Source: an uncultured Lachnospiraceae bacterium
GTDB taxonomy: Bacteria; Bacillota; Clostridia; Lachnospirales; Lachnospiraceae
Direction of reading: 5' to 3'
DNA: 62,056 nucleotides
Assembly: GCA_910578795.1 (NCBI GenBank)
Contig: CAJTSD010000020.1
Coordinates: forward strand, 1-62,056
In this document: positions 52,666-60,816 of the stretch, in pieces
How the letters are laid out: the number at the start of each line of letters is the position of its first letter
Position numbering within the stretch: the stretch's first letter is position 1
Position numbers and translations under genes: made by a program
Notes under the pieces: model-generated
The model's database searches: none
What the model saw: only the letters and a program-made list of their open reading frames with translations
What the model was told of the DNA's origin: nothing

Positions 52666-53658
52666 TCAGCCCATGTCTGCTTTCACAACATTGACAAGCT
52701 CCAATCCGCGGTTCACCGCGTCGGCATTTTTGAGCGTCACATCCGCAATCGCGTGTACCGCTTCCCTTGTAAAGAATCCCATATGCGATGTCACAAGCAC
52801 ATTTGGAAATGTCATCAGACGTGCCAGGTTTTCATCTGCAATAATCTCATTGGAGCAGTCCTCATAAAAGACACCGCCCTCTTCCTCATACACATCAATT
52901 CCCACGCCGGCAAATTTTTTCTGCAAAAGACCTTCTATCAGATCATCTGTTCTGATTAAATCCCCCCGTGAAGTATTAATCAGATACACATCACTTTTCA
53001 TCAGCTCAATTGTTTTCGCCTGCACGATGTGCTTCGTTTCAGGAGTCAGCGGACAATGCAGCGTAATCACGTCCGCCCTTTCAAACACTTGTTCTTTGTC
53101 GCAGTACTCCACGTCAAGCGCACTGTTCGGATACGGATCATAAGCCAGGATTTCCATACCAAAGCCCTTTAGAATGTTAATCATCGCCTGCCCTATTTTT
53201 CCTGTACCAATAACACCTGCTGTCTTTCCATGCAGATCCGTCCCCATAAAACCATTGATGTTCATGTTAAAGTCGCGCGTTCTCGTATAAGCGCGGTGCG
53301 TCTGCCTGTTCACCGTCAAAAGCATCGCCATCGCAAACTCCGCAACCGCCTCAGGCGAGTAGCTTGGCACCCTCAAAACAGGAATATTGTTTTTTGCCGC
53401 CGCCTTAATGTCTACATTATTAAAGCCTGCGCTTCTTAATAAGACTGCGCGCACGCCCATTTTGGCAATGCTGTTAATCATGTTTTCATTTAGGTAATCA
53501 TTTACAAAAATGCAAAGCGCGTCATGTCCTGCCGCCAACGGAATTGTTTCCTCGTTGCAGGGTACCTCAAAAAAATGCAGCTCTATGCCATACTCATGGC
53601 TTAATGGCTCAAAATAAACTTTGTCATACGGTTTTGTTGAATAAAATGCAACTCTCAT
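52666..53658 (-). CDS. ldhA: D-lactate dehydrogenase-like D-2-hydroxyacid dehydrogenase
   Basis: The start at 53658 follows GGAGGAATGAT. The 330-aa NAD-dependent enzyme has the Rossmann motif GVIGTGKIGQAM (about 148), the catalytic Arg in NTSRGDLIRTDDLI (about 228), Glu in DVYEEEGG (about 255) and His in TSHMGFFTREAV (about 293). It likely converts pyruvate to D-lactate to balance NADH in fermentation; other 2-oxoacids are possible. The HPr-like gene lies upstream behind its own terminator. Similar enzymes include LdhA of E. coli. Confidence 0.9.
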   Translation of the reverse strand: MRVAFYSTKPYDKVYFEPLSHEYGIELHFFEVPCNEETIPLAAGHDALCIFVNDYLNENMINSIAKMGVRAVLLRSAGFNNVDIKAAAKNNIPVLRVPSYSPEAVAEFAMAMLLTVNRQTHRAYTRTRDFNMNINGFMGTDLHGKTAGVIGTGKIGQAMINILKGFGMEILAYDPYPNSALDVEYCDKEQVFERADVITLHCPLTPETKHIVQAKTIELMKSDVYLINTSRGDLIRTDDLIEGLLQKKFAGVGIDVYEEEGGVFYEDCSNEIIADENLARLMTFPNVLVTSHMGFFTREAVHAIADVTLKNADAVNRGLELVNVVKADMG

Positions 53659-53779
53659 ATCATTCCTCCAATTCTGAACTATAAGGTTACATTTTATTGT
53701 ACACATTTTCTTTTGCTTTATGCCTGCTTCATCAAACATAAGCTTTGTTAACAGTATAACACAAATTTTCACATAAAAA

Positions 53780-53804
53780 AAGCCCAATCACAAAGATTAG
53801 GCTT
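53780..53804 (-). terminator. Terminator of the HPr-like gene
   Basis: GCCTAATC and GATTGGGC form an 8-bp stem (one G-T pair) followed on the minus strand by TTTTTTTAT, just after the HPr-like gene stop. Confidence 0.85.
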
Positions 53805-53836
53805 ATTATCTGAAAATTTCTCAATTCAAACGTTAT

Positions 53837-54091
53837 TTATTGACATTGCAGGAATTTTTCAAGCGTATCCACTGCATCTGTCTCATCGTTACCGTCAGCG
53901 GCAATTGTCACATTCATGCCGGCAGAAGGATTAAAGGCGATAATTCCCATGATACTTTTTGCATTGATTCTGTACTTATCGTATTCGAGCAGTATCTCGC
54001 TCTTATACTGGCTTGCAATCTGAACAATCTCAGCCAACGGATGATCATACTTCCTATCAATGTCCCTTACCATAACTTCTTTCTTTAACAC
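53837..54091 (-). CDS. HPr-like protein lacking the catalytic His (Crh-like)
   Basis: A GTG start at 54091 is chosen because AGGAGG lies seven bases upstream; an 84-aa protein results. It aligns along its full length with HPr, including NAKSIMGI around the regulatory Ser46, and the end TIAADGNDETDAVDTLEKFL. The site that normally reads GLHARPA, with catalytic His15, reads RKYDHPLAE here, so the His-15 position is Tyr. This would prevent phosphotransfer to sugars while leaving HPr-kinase control through Ser46, as in Crh of Bacillus, where His15 is Gln. A role as CcpA co-regulator in catabolite control is inferred. Confidence 0.82.
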   Translation of the reverse strand: MLKKEVMVRDIDRKYDHPLAEIVQIASQYKSEILLEYDKYRINAKSIMGIIAFNPSAGMNVTIAADGNDETDAVDTLEKFLQCQ

Positions 54092-54239
54092 ACCTATTCC
54101 TCCTATCAGTAAACTATCTGTTTTAGTTAGTCTGCACTGCCTGTTTATCAGTATCTGCTTTTTTTCAAAAAAAGTCAATGATTTTCCGTCCAAAAAAGTA
54201 AAATCCATTTAAAAACCGTCTATTCCACTAAAATTCTCT

Positions 54240-56660
54240 TTATTTTAAATATTTTATTAGTATTTTTTGCAAAACATCAATATCAATTGGCTTTGTCATG
54301 TAGTCATCAAAACCAAGTGCAATGTACTCTTCCCGCGCTCCGGCTATCGCATTCGCCGTGAGCACCACAATCGGCGTGTCATGGCTCACACTGTCTTTAT
54401 TTTCATGAATATGACTCATCACCTGCCGTCCGCCAACCTCTGGCATCATGTCATCCATGAGAATCAAATCAAATTGTTCCTTGTCAAGACGGTCTATCGC
54501 CTCTTGACCGCCTGCCGCTTTCGCCACTTCAATGTCAAGCATTTCCAAAAGCGATACAATCACATCCAGGTTCATCTCATTATCATCCGCCACAAACACA
54601 CGTTTTCCTGCAAACTGCAGGTTTTCCATGTTGTTCTCCTGCTCTTTCTTTTTCTCATTGGACAACATCTCAAAACGTCTTTTATAGTTTCCGATAGGAT
54701 CATATTTTGTAATTCTCTGTGGAATTTCCACCGTAAAGACTGAGCCTTTTCCGTAAACACTGTCTACACTGATCTTACCGTCCATAAGCGTCACAAGCTG
54801 CGCCGTAATACTTAAGCCTAGCCCTGTGCCTTCAATATTCTTTGTTTTCTGCCTGTCAAGACGTTCAAACTCTTTGAAAAGTTTATCTTTTTCCTCCTCC
54901 TTGATACCCATGCCGCTGTCGGACACGCTCGCAATGAGCACAAGGTTGTCGTCATCCAAATAATGCGACACCGCCTTCATTCCTACACTGAGTTTAATCC
55001 ACCCTTCCCTCGTATATTTAACGGCGTTTGTCAGCAAATTAATAATGACCTGTTTTACCCGGATTTCATCCCCAAACAGCGCGTCCGGGATATTGCTGTC
55101 CACTTCAACCCGAAGCTCTAATCCTTTTCCTTCCGCCCTGCCCTGTATCATTACAACAATATCATTAAGCAGCACGGAAAGCAAATAGTCTGAATTGATA
55201 ATATCAATTTTTCCTGTTTCAATTTTCGAAAAATCTAATACATCATTGATAATACCCAAAAGCGTATTTCCCGCGTTTTGAATATTATTGGAATATTTCT
55301 TTACATTTTCGTTTACCGCCTCACGCATAATCAGCTGGTTCATGCCAAGGATTGCATTGAGCGGCGTACGGATTTCATGTGACATTTGTGACAGAAAACG
55401 GCTTTTCTGCTCGTTTGCCTTCTCCGCCGCCTTCATATCGCGCTCCATGAACACATATTCTGCATCGCTTCTAAGCCGCTCCAGTTCATAGCGGCTTCTC
55501 ACAATCCACACCAGCATACACGCACTGAATACCAAAATTCCATATCCAAAAAATACGGATGCAGGCTCTGCGATTCCGCTCCAATAAGTAATAATCGTTG
55601 CTGCCGTTCCTGTCAGTATCGCGCCAAATCCAATGACAACTTCTGCAGAAAATACGGTCTTTTCCTGTACAAAGCTTACAATGCAGGCTACGGTTCCCAC
55701 AGCAATCAGAGTATGCAGCTGCGGGAAAGAATCTGTCATGCTGTCGGCAAAAATCATGTAACGCACAATCCCCACTACCGCAATCGCAAAATTTAAAAAG
55801 GTTAAAACGTCATATCTTTTATGTCCAGGGAAAAATGCAGTCTTGGTAAAAAGGATAAGCGGTATGGGCAAAAGCAGCTGCGCTATACCGTTCAGCCAGC
55901 TTACCATTCCTGTTTTCTCAATAAATATCTCCATACATCCGGAATCCGTGCTGACATAAATCACGGATAAAACCAAAAAAATCGTCAGCCAGTGAAGCGA
56001 TTTTAAATCATATAACTTTTTCGCCAAAATCGGAGAGTGCCGTATAGCAAGATTCATAACGATAATAATTGCCGCAGCAATGCAAACAAAAAGGCTGCTC
56101 CGTGATTTTAGCAACATATAACGAACTAACGCATATCGGTCCCCAATTGCAGGAAACTGCATATTAAAAAATTTTGCTCCCTCTGAACGGATTTCAATGG
56201 TAAGGACATCTCCCTTCTGTATACCGTTCATTGGCACCTGATGAAGTAAATACAACTGCTTTGCGTATTCCCAGTACTGGTCTTTGTATATCTTTTCATA
56301 GAACAATTCCCCATTGACATATAGGAAGAGTTCCTGTGCCTTCACGCGAAAACTAAAATATTCATCCGCCGAGGGTGTATGATCCATCGTTTTGGTGATA
56401 TCAATTCTCCCATCAAGAGCGTTTATTTTCATGTACTGCTCATTCTGTGTATCTACGAGTGCACCATCTCTGACATAATGCCACCCATCGCCAAACCACA
56501 CATCATTATTTCCCAGCAATCTGAAATGTCCTTGTATGGGCGCATCAATATATACCCATAAAGTAGCTAAAAAAAGCACTGTCAAAAAAGCGCCGTACAC
56601 AAATTTTGTCACAAAGCCTAAATCTGCTTTGTTATATTTTTCACAAATACTTTTCCACAT
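54240..56660 (-). CDS. Hybrid histidine kinase with 7TM-type sensor
   Basis: The 806-aa protein has an N-terminal helix (about 15-37), an extracellular beta-sandwich region (about 38-185), about seven membrane helices (about 190-385), a dimerisation domain with SQMSHEIRTPLNAI (phospho-acceptor His about 427), an ATPase domain with NLLTNAVKYT and GTGLGLSI, and a C-terminal receiver with VADDNEMNLD and LILMDDMMPEVGG (Asp about 737). The sensor layout is like 7TMR-DISM. It signals with the downstream-partner regulator upstream in the operon (15-base gap). The ligand is unknown. A phosphorelay to the separate regulator would need another His-phosphotransfer step, not seen. Confidence 0.88.
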   Translation of the reverse strand: MWKSICEKYNKADLGFVTKFVYGAFLTVLFLATLWVYIDAPIQGHFRLLGNNDVWFGDGWHYVRDGALVDTQNEQYMKINALDGRIDITKTMDHTPSADEYFSFRVKAQELFLYVNGELFYEKIYKDQYWEYAKQLYLLHQVPMNGIQKGDVLTIEIRSEGAKFFNMQFPAIGDRYALVRYMLLKSRSSLFVCIAAAIIIVMNLAIRHSPILAKKLYDLKSLHWLTIFLVLSVIYVSTDSGCMEIFIEKTGMVSWLNGIAQLLLPIPLILFTKTAFFPGHKRYDVLTFLNFAIAVVGIVRYMIFADSMTDSFPQLHTLIAVGTVACIVSFVQEKTVFSAEVVIGFGAILTGTAATIITYWSGIAEPASVFFGYGILVFSACMLVWIVRSRYELERLRSDAEYVFMERDMKAAEKANEQKSRFLSQMSHEIRTPLNAILGMNQLIMREAVNENVKKYSNNIQNAGNTLLGIINDVLDFSKIETGKIDIINSDYLLSVLLNDIVVMIQGRAEGKGLELRVEVDSNIPDALFGDEIRVKQVIINLLTNAVKYTREGWIKLSVGMKAVSHYLDDDNLVLIASVSDSGMGIKEEEKDKLFKEFERLDRQKTKNIEGTGLGLSITAQLVTLMDGKISVDSVYGKGSVFTVEIPQRITKYDPIGNYKRRFEMLSNEKKKEQENNMENLQFAGKRVFVADDNEMNLDVIVSLLEMLDIEVAKAAGGQEAIDRLDKEQFDLILMDDMMPEVGGRQVMSHIHENKDSVSHDTPIVVLTANAIAGAREEYIALGFDDYMTKPIDIDVLQKILIKYLK

Positions 56661-56675
56661 TGTTACGCTCCACCA

Positions 56676-57407
56676 TTACATATCCTTATAGGCTGTCCAC
56701 ATATATCCAATTCCAAATATTGTCTTGATATATCGGAACGCATGCAGTTTTTCCACCAATACCTGTACGGTTTCTCCAAGCAGGTCGCTGTCAATTTCTT
56801 CCCCTCTCTCTGCCTGCAGCCGTTCCAAAAGTGTATGTTTTCTGAGTACAATGCCTCTGTTTTCAACAAGAAGCTTCAGCAAGGACTGCTCCAAATCGCC
56901 AAGCATGATATTATTTTCTTTATATTTATATTCTTTATGGTCAAAATCAAATTCATATTTATCAATATAAACGGTTTTGTCTCCTGCCATAAATTCCGGA
57001 AACGCTACTCCCAGTGCATCAAAGCAGGCGCTTGAACCGACTTTGCAGCTCAATTTTTTCTTTTGGAGCTGTGTTCCGACCTTTGCCTTAAGGACGATTG
57101 GATTAAACGGCTTTTTGATATAGTCTGCCACTCCATATTCCTGTAGCCCGACTTCACTTAATTTTGTATCTTCAGCAAGAATCATAATCACGATAATATT
57201 ATCGTTTAAATCTTCAAGCAGCTCAAGACCGCTTCCGTCTGTCATTTTTTCGTCAATCAGCAAAAGCGCCCACCGTTCGCAATTAAGCATTGTGCGCGTC
57301 TTCTTTATTGTATCACAGCTCATAGGATAATTATTAACATCCGCAAAAACCCTCTTTAACTGTGATGCCAGTTCCGTATTACTTTCTGCAATTAAAATCC
57401 TGTCCAT
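56676..57407 (-). CDS. OmpR-family response regulator
   Basis: The start at 57407 follows AAGGACG; upstream in-frame codons lack such a site. The 243-aa protein has a receiver (1-120) with RILIAESNTEL, the acceptor Asp in ALLLIDEKMTDGSG (about 55) and KKPFNP, and a winged-helix DNA-binding domain (about 150-240) with GDLEQSLLKLLVENRGIVL and VEKLHAFRYIKTIFGIGYMW. The acidic pair usual at the N-terminus is AES instead of DD, a divergent feature. It precedes the hybrid kinase gene by 15 bases and should be its partner. The DNA targets are unknown. Confidence 0.85.
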   Translation of the reverse strand: MDRILIAESNTELASQLKRVFADVNNYPMSCDTIKKTRTMLNCERWALLLIDEKMTDGSGLELLEDLNDNIIVIMILAEDTKLSEVGLQEYGVADYIKKPFNPIVLKAKVGTQLQKKKLSCKVGSSACFDALGVAFPEFMAGDKTVYIDKYEFDFDHKEYKYKENNIMLGDLEQSLLKLLVENRGIVLRKHTLLERLQAERGEEIDSDLLGETVQVLVEKLHAFRYIKTIFGIGYMWTAYKDM

Positions 57408-57451
57408 ATGAATCGTCCTTCTACCTGCCACATTACAATTACTTGAAAAAC

Positions 57452-57481
57452 CCCCAACCATTTTCCTTCTGATGATTGGAG
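57452..57481 (-). terminator. Terminator of spmB
   Basis: On the minus strand CTCCAATCAT pairs with ATGGTTGGGG (two G-T pairs), followed by GTTTTTC. It lies about 75 bases past the spmB stop and before the response-regulator gene. Confidence 0.7.
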
Positions 57482-57554
57482 ATTTTATTAAATTATATAA
57501 CACCGTGCATAAATATTCAATTATTTTGCAGAAATTTGTCACATTTTTACCGTT

Positions 57555-58076
57555 CTACATTATTCCCGCAATAATGACACTTGCTACAAGCCCGGCAAAG
57601 GTAGAAAGCATGGCGCCTGCAAAGGTCCAGCGGGTTTTTGTCACTTTTGCCGCCATAAAATACACGGACATTGTATAAAACACGGTTTCTGTACTTGCAA
57701 GTGCAAGCGAAGTCGCAAGCCCGGCAAAGGAATCGGTACCGTATTGCTTAAAAATGTCAAGTGCAAGCCCTGTTGCTGCAGATGCCGAAAACAGTTTTAC
57801 AATAAAGAGGGAAATCAATTCATTTGGAAAATCCGGAGTAATGCGGCTGATTACGGATCCCATAAGCCGCCCGACAAATTCAAGAAACCCTGATGCACGA
57901 AGCACGCCGACTGCAATCATCAGCCCAATTAGCGTGGGGACAATCTCTGCCACCGTTTTCATGCCGTCCTTTGCGCCTTTTGTAAAGCTCGCGTAGATAT
58001 CCTTCTTTTGGGACAGACCCATTGCAATGATATAAAAAATAAGTGCAGGTATCAGGATTGTTGACAGGTGTGCCAT
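57555..58076 (-). CDS. spmB: Spore maturation protein SpmB-like membrane protein
   Basis: The 173-aa protein is a nucleoside-recognition (gate) domain membrane protein: it begins MAHLSTILIPALIFYIIAMG, has about five hydrophobic helices and the motifs KGAKDGMKTVAEIVPTLIGL and ASTETVFYTMSVYF. SpmB works with SpmA in spore cortex dehydration in Bacillus. SpmA is not upstream here: the 238 bases before it hold no gene. So it may have another job in this organism, or spmA is elsewhere. Confidence 0.85.
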   Translation of the reverse strand: MAHLSTILIPALIFYIIAMGLSQKKDIYASFTKGAKDGMKTVAEIVPTLIGLMIAVGVLRASGFLEFVGRLMGSVISRITPDFPNELISLFIVKLFSASAATGLALDIFKQYGTDSFAGLATSLALASTETVFYTMSVYFMAAKVTKTRWTFAGAMLSTFAGLVASVIIAGIM

Positions 58077-58314
58077 TTTCTCAGAGCCTTCTTTATATGA
58101 TATAACTTAGTCTATGTATATTTCGTTTTTCAGCAGTTCATGTTTGTTAAATTATTGTCATGCAATATTATATTTGGTACTTTTTTCCTATTTACCCAGT
58201 CTTTCTTTTTGCGTATGATGCTATTTGTGATTTGTTTTCATCACATTCTTTTGGGCAGTTTCGTCCGTTTTCCAATTTTTATTTTATATTTAATAGAGGA
58301 GCATCGTTACAATT

Positions 58315-59064
58315 ATGATTAATATTGCACTTTGTTTTGAAAATGACGCAGAGCTTTCTTTTATGCGCATGGAACTTGGCAAATGCTTTGACCGACGGGG
58401 TATCGACTATAATATCAACTGTTATCACAATACGGCGGAATTGCAGCGTGGTATCCGGCGCAGGCTTCCTAATTTGTTTTTCTATGATATTATGGGAGAA
58501 TACGGACTAATCCGCATGGCGGCGCTCTCCTTAAAACAAATGAATCCGAAGCTCGTTTCCGTTATCTTTCACAACCGAAACTATATTAAACCGCCAAATG
58601 ATGCTTTTTTGGAGCCACTTTACACCATCCCAAGCAAGAGCACAAAGCAGCTTTGGAGCTATGCCCTTCTTGCCTATGAGGCGACGCTTGACAAGGAAAA
58701 TGCGTTTTCCTACTATAAACGCCCATTCTATCTCCATACTCCCTACGACAGCATCAAGTATTTTGTATCCGAAGGACGCCGTACACATATTGTCTGCACG
58801 GATGAAAAACAGAATCATGCTTTCTACAAAAAGCTAAACGATGTGGAAACGCTTGTTTCCTCAGGACAGCGCATGTTTCTGCGTATTCATCAATCCTATC
58901 TGATTAACGCAAAATACGTGGCTGCCTATAACCGCAGCCACGTACTATTGACGACCGGAGAACATCTCCCCATAAGTAAGTATGAATATTATAAAGAAGT
59001 CTGCAATTGTATCGCTGAAAAGAAAACGCGTTGTATTAATGAAAACAATTCATCTTTGCGATGA
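58315..59064 (+). CDS. LytTR-family response regulator with divergent receiver
   Basis: The 249-aa protein has a receiver-like first half with NIALCFENDAELS and PNLFFYDIMGEYGLIRM, in which the usual acceptor Asp is kept but the following MPGMDG is lost. The second half is a LytTR DNA-binding domain (about 140-235) with YFVSEGRRTHIVC, LRIHQSYLINAKYVAAYNRSHVLLTTGEHLPISKYEYYKEV. Such regulators control virulence, competence or bacteriocin-like genes. No cognate kinase lies nearby. The RBS GAGGAG is 13 bases upstream. Its 3' end overlaps the convergent gene by 29 bases. Confidence 0.85.
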   Translation: MINIALCFENDAELSFMRMELGKCFDRRGIDYNINCYHNTAELQRGIRRRLPNLFFYDIMGEYGLIRMAALSLKQMNPKLVSVIFHNRNYIKPPNDAFLEPLYTIPSKSTKQLWSYALLAYEATLDKENAFSYYKRPFYLHTPYDSIKYFVSEGRRTHIVCTDEKQNHAFYKKLNDVETLVSSGQRMFLRIHQSYLINAKYVAAYNRSHVLLTTGEHLPISKYEYYKEVCNCIAEKKTRCINENNSSLR

Positions 59065-59863
59065 TTACCGGTTCCCGCGCCTCTCCGTCGCATACCTGCG
59101 CAATTGCAATAAGCCTAAGCACAAGCACGCCAAGCCATATGGCAACTATCATCACAAGTACAAGTTTAAAAATAATCCCCACAAACGGTATCATGCCAAA
59201 CAGTGCAAGAATTGCCGCAATGATTTCAAGCGCTACGCTGCATACTGTGAGCTTAAGCGCCTGTCGCACATGAAATGCAGTATATGCGGAATCACGGGCA
59301 ATCAGCAGTGCGATAATGATTCCTAGCGGTCCCAAAAGATATGCCGCCATTGCTGATACCTTGTTTTCGGAGATGTCTTTTGGATTAAATTCCTGTTTTG
59401 CGTTCTGCCTGTTTGTATCTTGGTTTTGCTGTGTATTTTGTACCGGTATTATTTGCTGAAAATCATTTTGCCGGTGTTGGGTCTGCTGATAACCTGTTTG
59501 CTGGTACTGTGTCTGCGCAAGTGATGTTTCATTTTGCGGATTTGTGTTTTGTGTTGGATTTTGCGGATTATCAACAAGAATGAAATTATTAGTTGTATTT
59601 TGCATTGCATCCGCCTGTATCGGATTGTTTTGCACTTCTATTGTATGTACCTGTGTACAGTTATCTGTGTCGGTTGGTTTTACATGATTTTGTGCCTCTG
59701 AATTGCTCATGGTTTCCGTTGGTTTTACATGATTTTGTATCTCTGTACTGCGCTCTATATCGGTTGGCGCTGCGTTCTTCGTTTCATCTGCCGTATCCCT
59801 GTATACAAGCGAAACCCTATGTTCATCCTCGTTATCCCAATCCCAAAAATTACTGTTATCCAT
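59036..59863 (-). CDS. Membrane protein with Q/N-rich N-terminus (DUF4870-like)
   Basis: The start at 59863 gives a 275-aa protein beginning MDNSNFWDWDNEDEHRVSLV. Residues about 30-165 are rich in Asn, Gln and Thr with repeats such as QNHVKPTE/QNHVKPTD and QYQQTGYQQTQ. The C-terminus has a membrane domain of about three helices (VSAMAAYLLGPLGIIIALLI, LEIIAAILALFGMIPFVGII, MIVAIWLGVLVLRLIAIA) like DUF4870/Tic20-type proteins. Function is unknown. It overlaps the LytTR gene at the 3' end by 29 bases. A sequence GTG seven codons upstream is a weaker start. Confidence 0.72.
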   Translation of the reverse strand: MDNSNFWDWDNEDEHRVSLVYRDTADETKNAAPTDIERSTEIQNHVKPTETMSNSEAQNHVKPTDTDNCTQVHTIEVQNNPIQADAMQNTTNNFILVDNPQNPTQNTNPQNETSLAQTQYQQTGYQQTQHRQNDFQQIIPVQNTQQNQDTNRQNAKQEFNPKDISENKVSAMAAYLLGPLGIIIALLIARDSAYTAFHVRQALKLTVCSVALEIIAAILALFGMIPFVGIIFKLVLVMIVAIWLGVLVLRLIAIAQVCDGEAREPVIIAKMNCFH

Positions 59864-59929
59864 CTTTCGTTCCCAGCCTCTCACTATATTTACCTAATTG
59901 TTCTTAAAGATTGTAATATAATCCGTATG

Positions 59930-60778
59930 TTATGTCAAACGGTTTGCACGATTTTTCCCCTCTTTCCGCCGATACAGCTTTGCCGGTCTATGCCCTGCCC
60001 CTGTTGTATACTCGTCCGTTTCCACCACATAGTCGGCAATTTTCCTTCGGAAATTTGCAGGCAGTAACGACACATTCAAAATTGTTTCCTGTACCTTCTG
60101 CAACGCTGTCAATGTAAATTTTTCCGGCAGGAAATCAAAAATCGCCTCAAAACTTTCTGCTTTATCGCGCAGGCATTCCAACGCTGAAGCAAGAATTGCC
60201 GCATGATCAAACGCAAGCCCTGTGTTGTTATTAATCTCAAATGCTGTCCTCCCAAACTGTCTGTTCTTTATCGCAAGTTCTGCCTCAAGTGTTACACTGT
60301 CTCCAATAAGCCTTAGAACATGAATTCCCTTTTCGTTTTGCTCATAGAATACGTCAAACCACTTTGCATCAACCGCATCATCACTTGCCATAATACGTGC
60401 CGATTCCTCGCTGATTATGGTCGTAAATGCAATTGAAATAATTCTGCCTCTCGGATCACGGTCACATGCGCTAAAAGTACCTACAGGCATTATAGATACC
60501 GGCGTGACGCCCGCTTCCTCTGTAATTTCGCGCAGTGCGCATTCCTCGAGCGTTTCATCCATCCGCAAAAATCCGCCTGGAAGCGCCCAATGGTTCAGAA
60601 AGGGGTGCTCTCCCCTTTGAATGAGAAGCACGGAAAGCCTGTTCTCCTTGCTGTCCTTGCGCCAGCTTTCATCTTCCTCGCTTCTGACCGTAAATGCCAC
60701 AACATCCGTTGTGACGGACGGTCTGTCATAATCCTCCATGCTATAGGATGAAAGAAACTGCGCTTCATTTATGTCCAT
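59930..60778 (-). CDS. Nudix hydrolase fused to winged helix (NrtR-like regulator)
   Basis: The 282-aa protein has a Nudix domain (about 20-165) whose box GGFLRMDETLEECALREITE followed by EAGV matches the Nudix signature, with the preceding HWALPGG. A C-terminal part (about 190-275) resembles the winged-helix DNA-binding domain of NrtR: FTLTALQKVQETILN, LPANFRRKIADYV and AGHRPAKLYR. NrtR senses ADP-ribose and represses NAD genes. The catalytic Nudix residues are kept, so it may also hydrolyse. It lies 38 bases downstream of the adenylosuccinate synthetase-like gene. Confidence 0.82.
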   Translation of the reverse strand: MDINEAQFLSSYSMEDYDRPSVTTDVVAFTVRSEEDESWRKDSKENRLSVLLIQRGEHPFLNHWALPGGFLRMDETLEECALREITEEAGVTPVSIMPVGTFSACDRDPRGRIISIAFTTIISEESARIMASDDAVDAKWFDVFYEQNEKGIHVLRLIGDSVTLEAELAIKNRQFGRTAFEINNNTGLAFDHAAILASALECLRDKAESFEAIFDFLPEKFTLTALQKVQETILNVSLLPANFRRKIADYVVETDEYTTGAGHRPAKLYRRKEGKNRANRLT

Positions 60779-60816
60779 CTTCGTTAGCCCTCCCTTAAAA
60801 CATTTCCTTGATAATT

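Noticed and set aside
58140..58322. 60-codon plus-strand frame in the spmB-LytTR gap
   Set aside because: Phe/Ile/Leu-rich by AT composition, no RBS at its start and overlaps the LytTR start; not supported as a gene.
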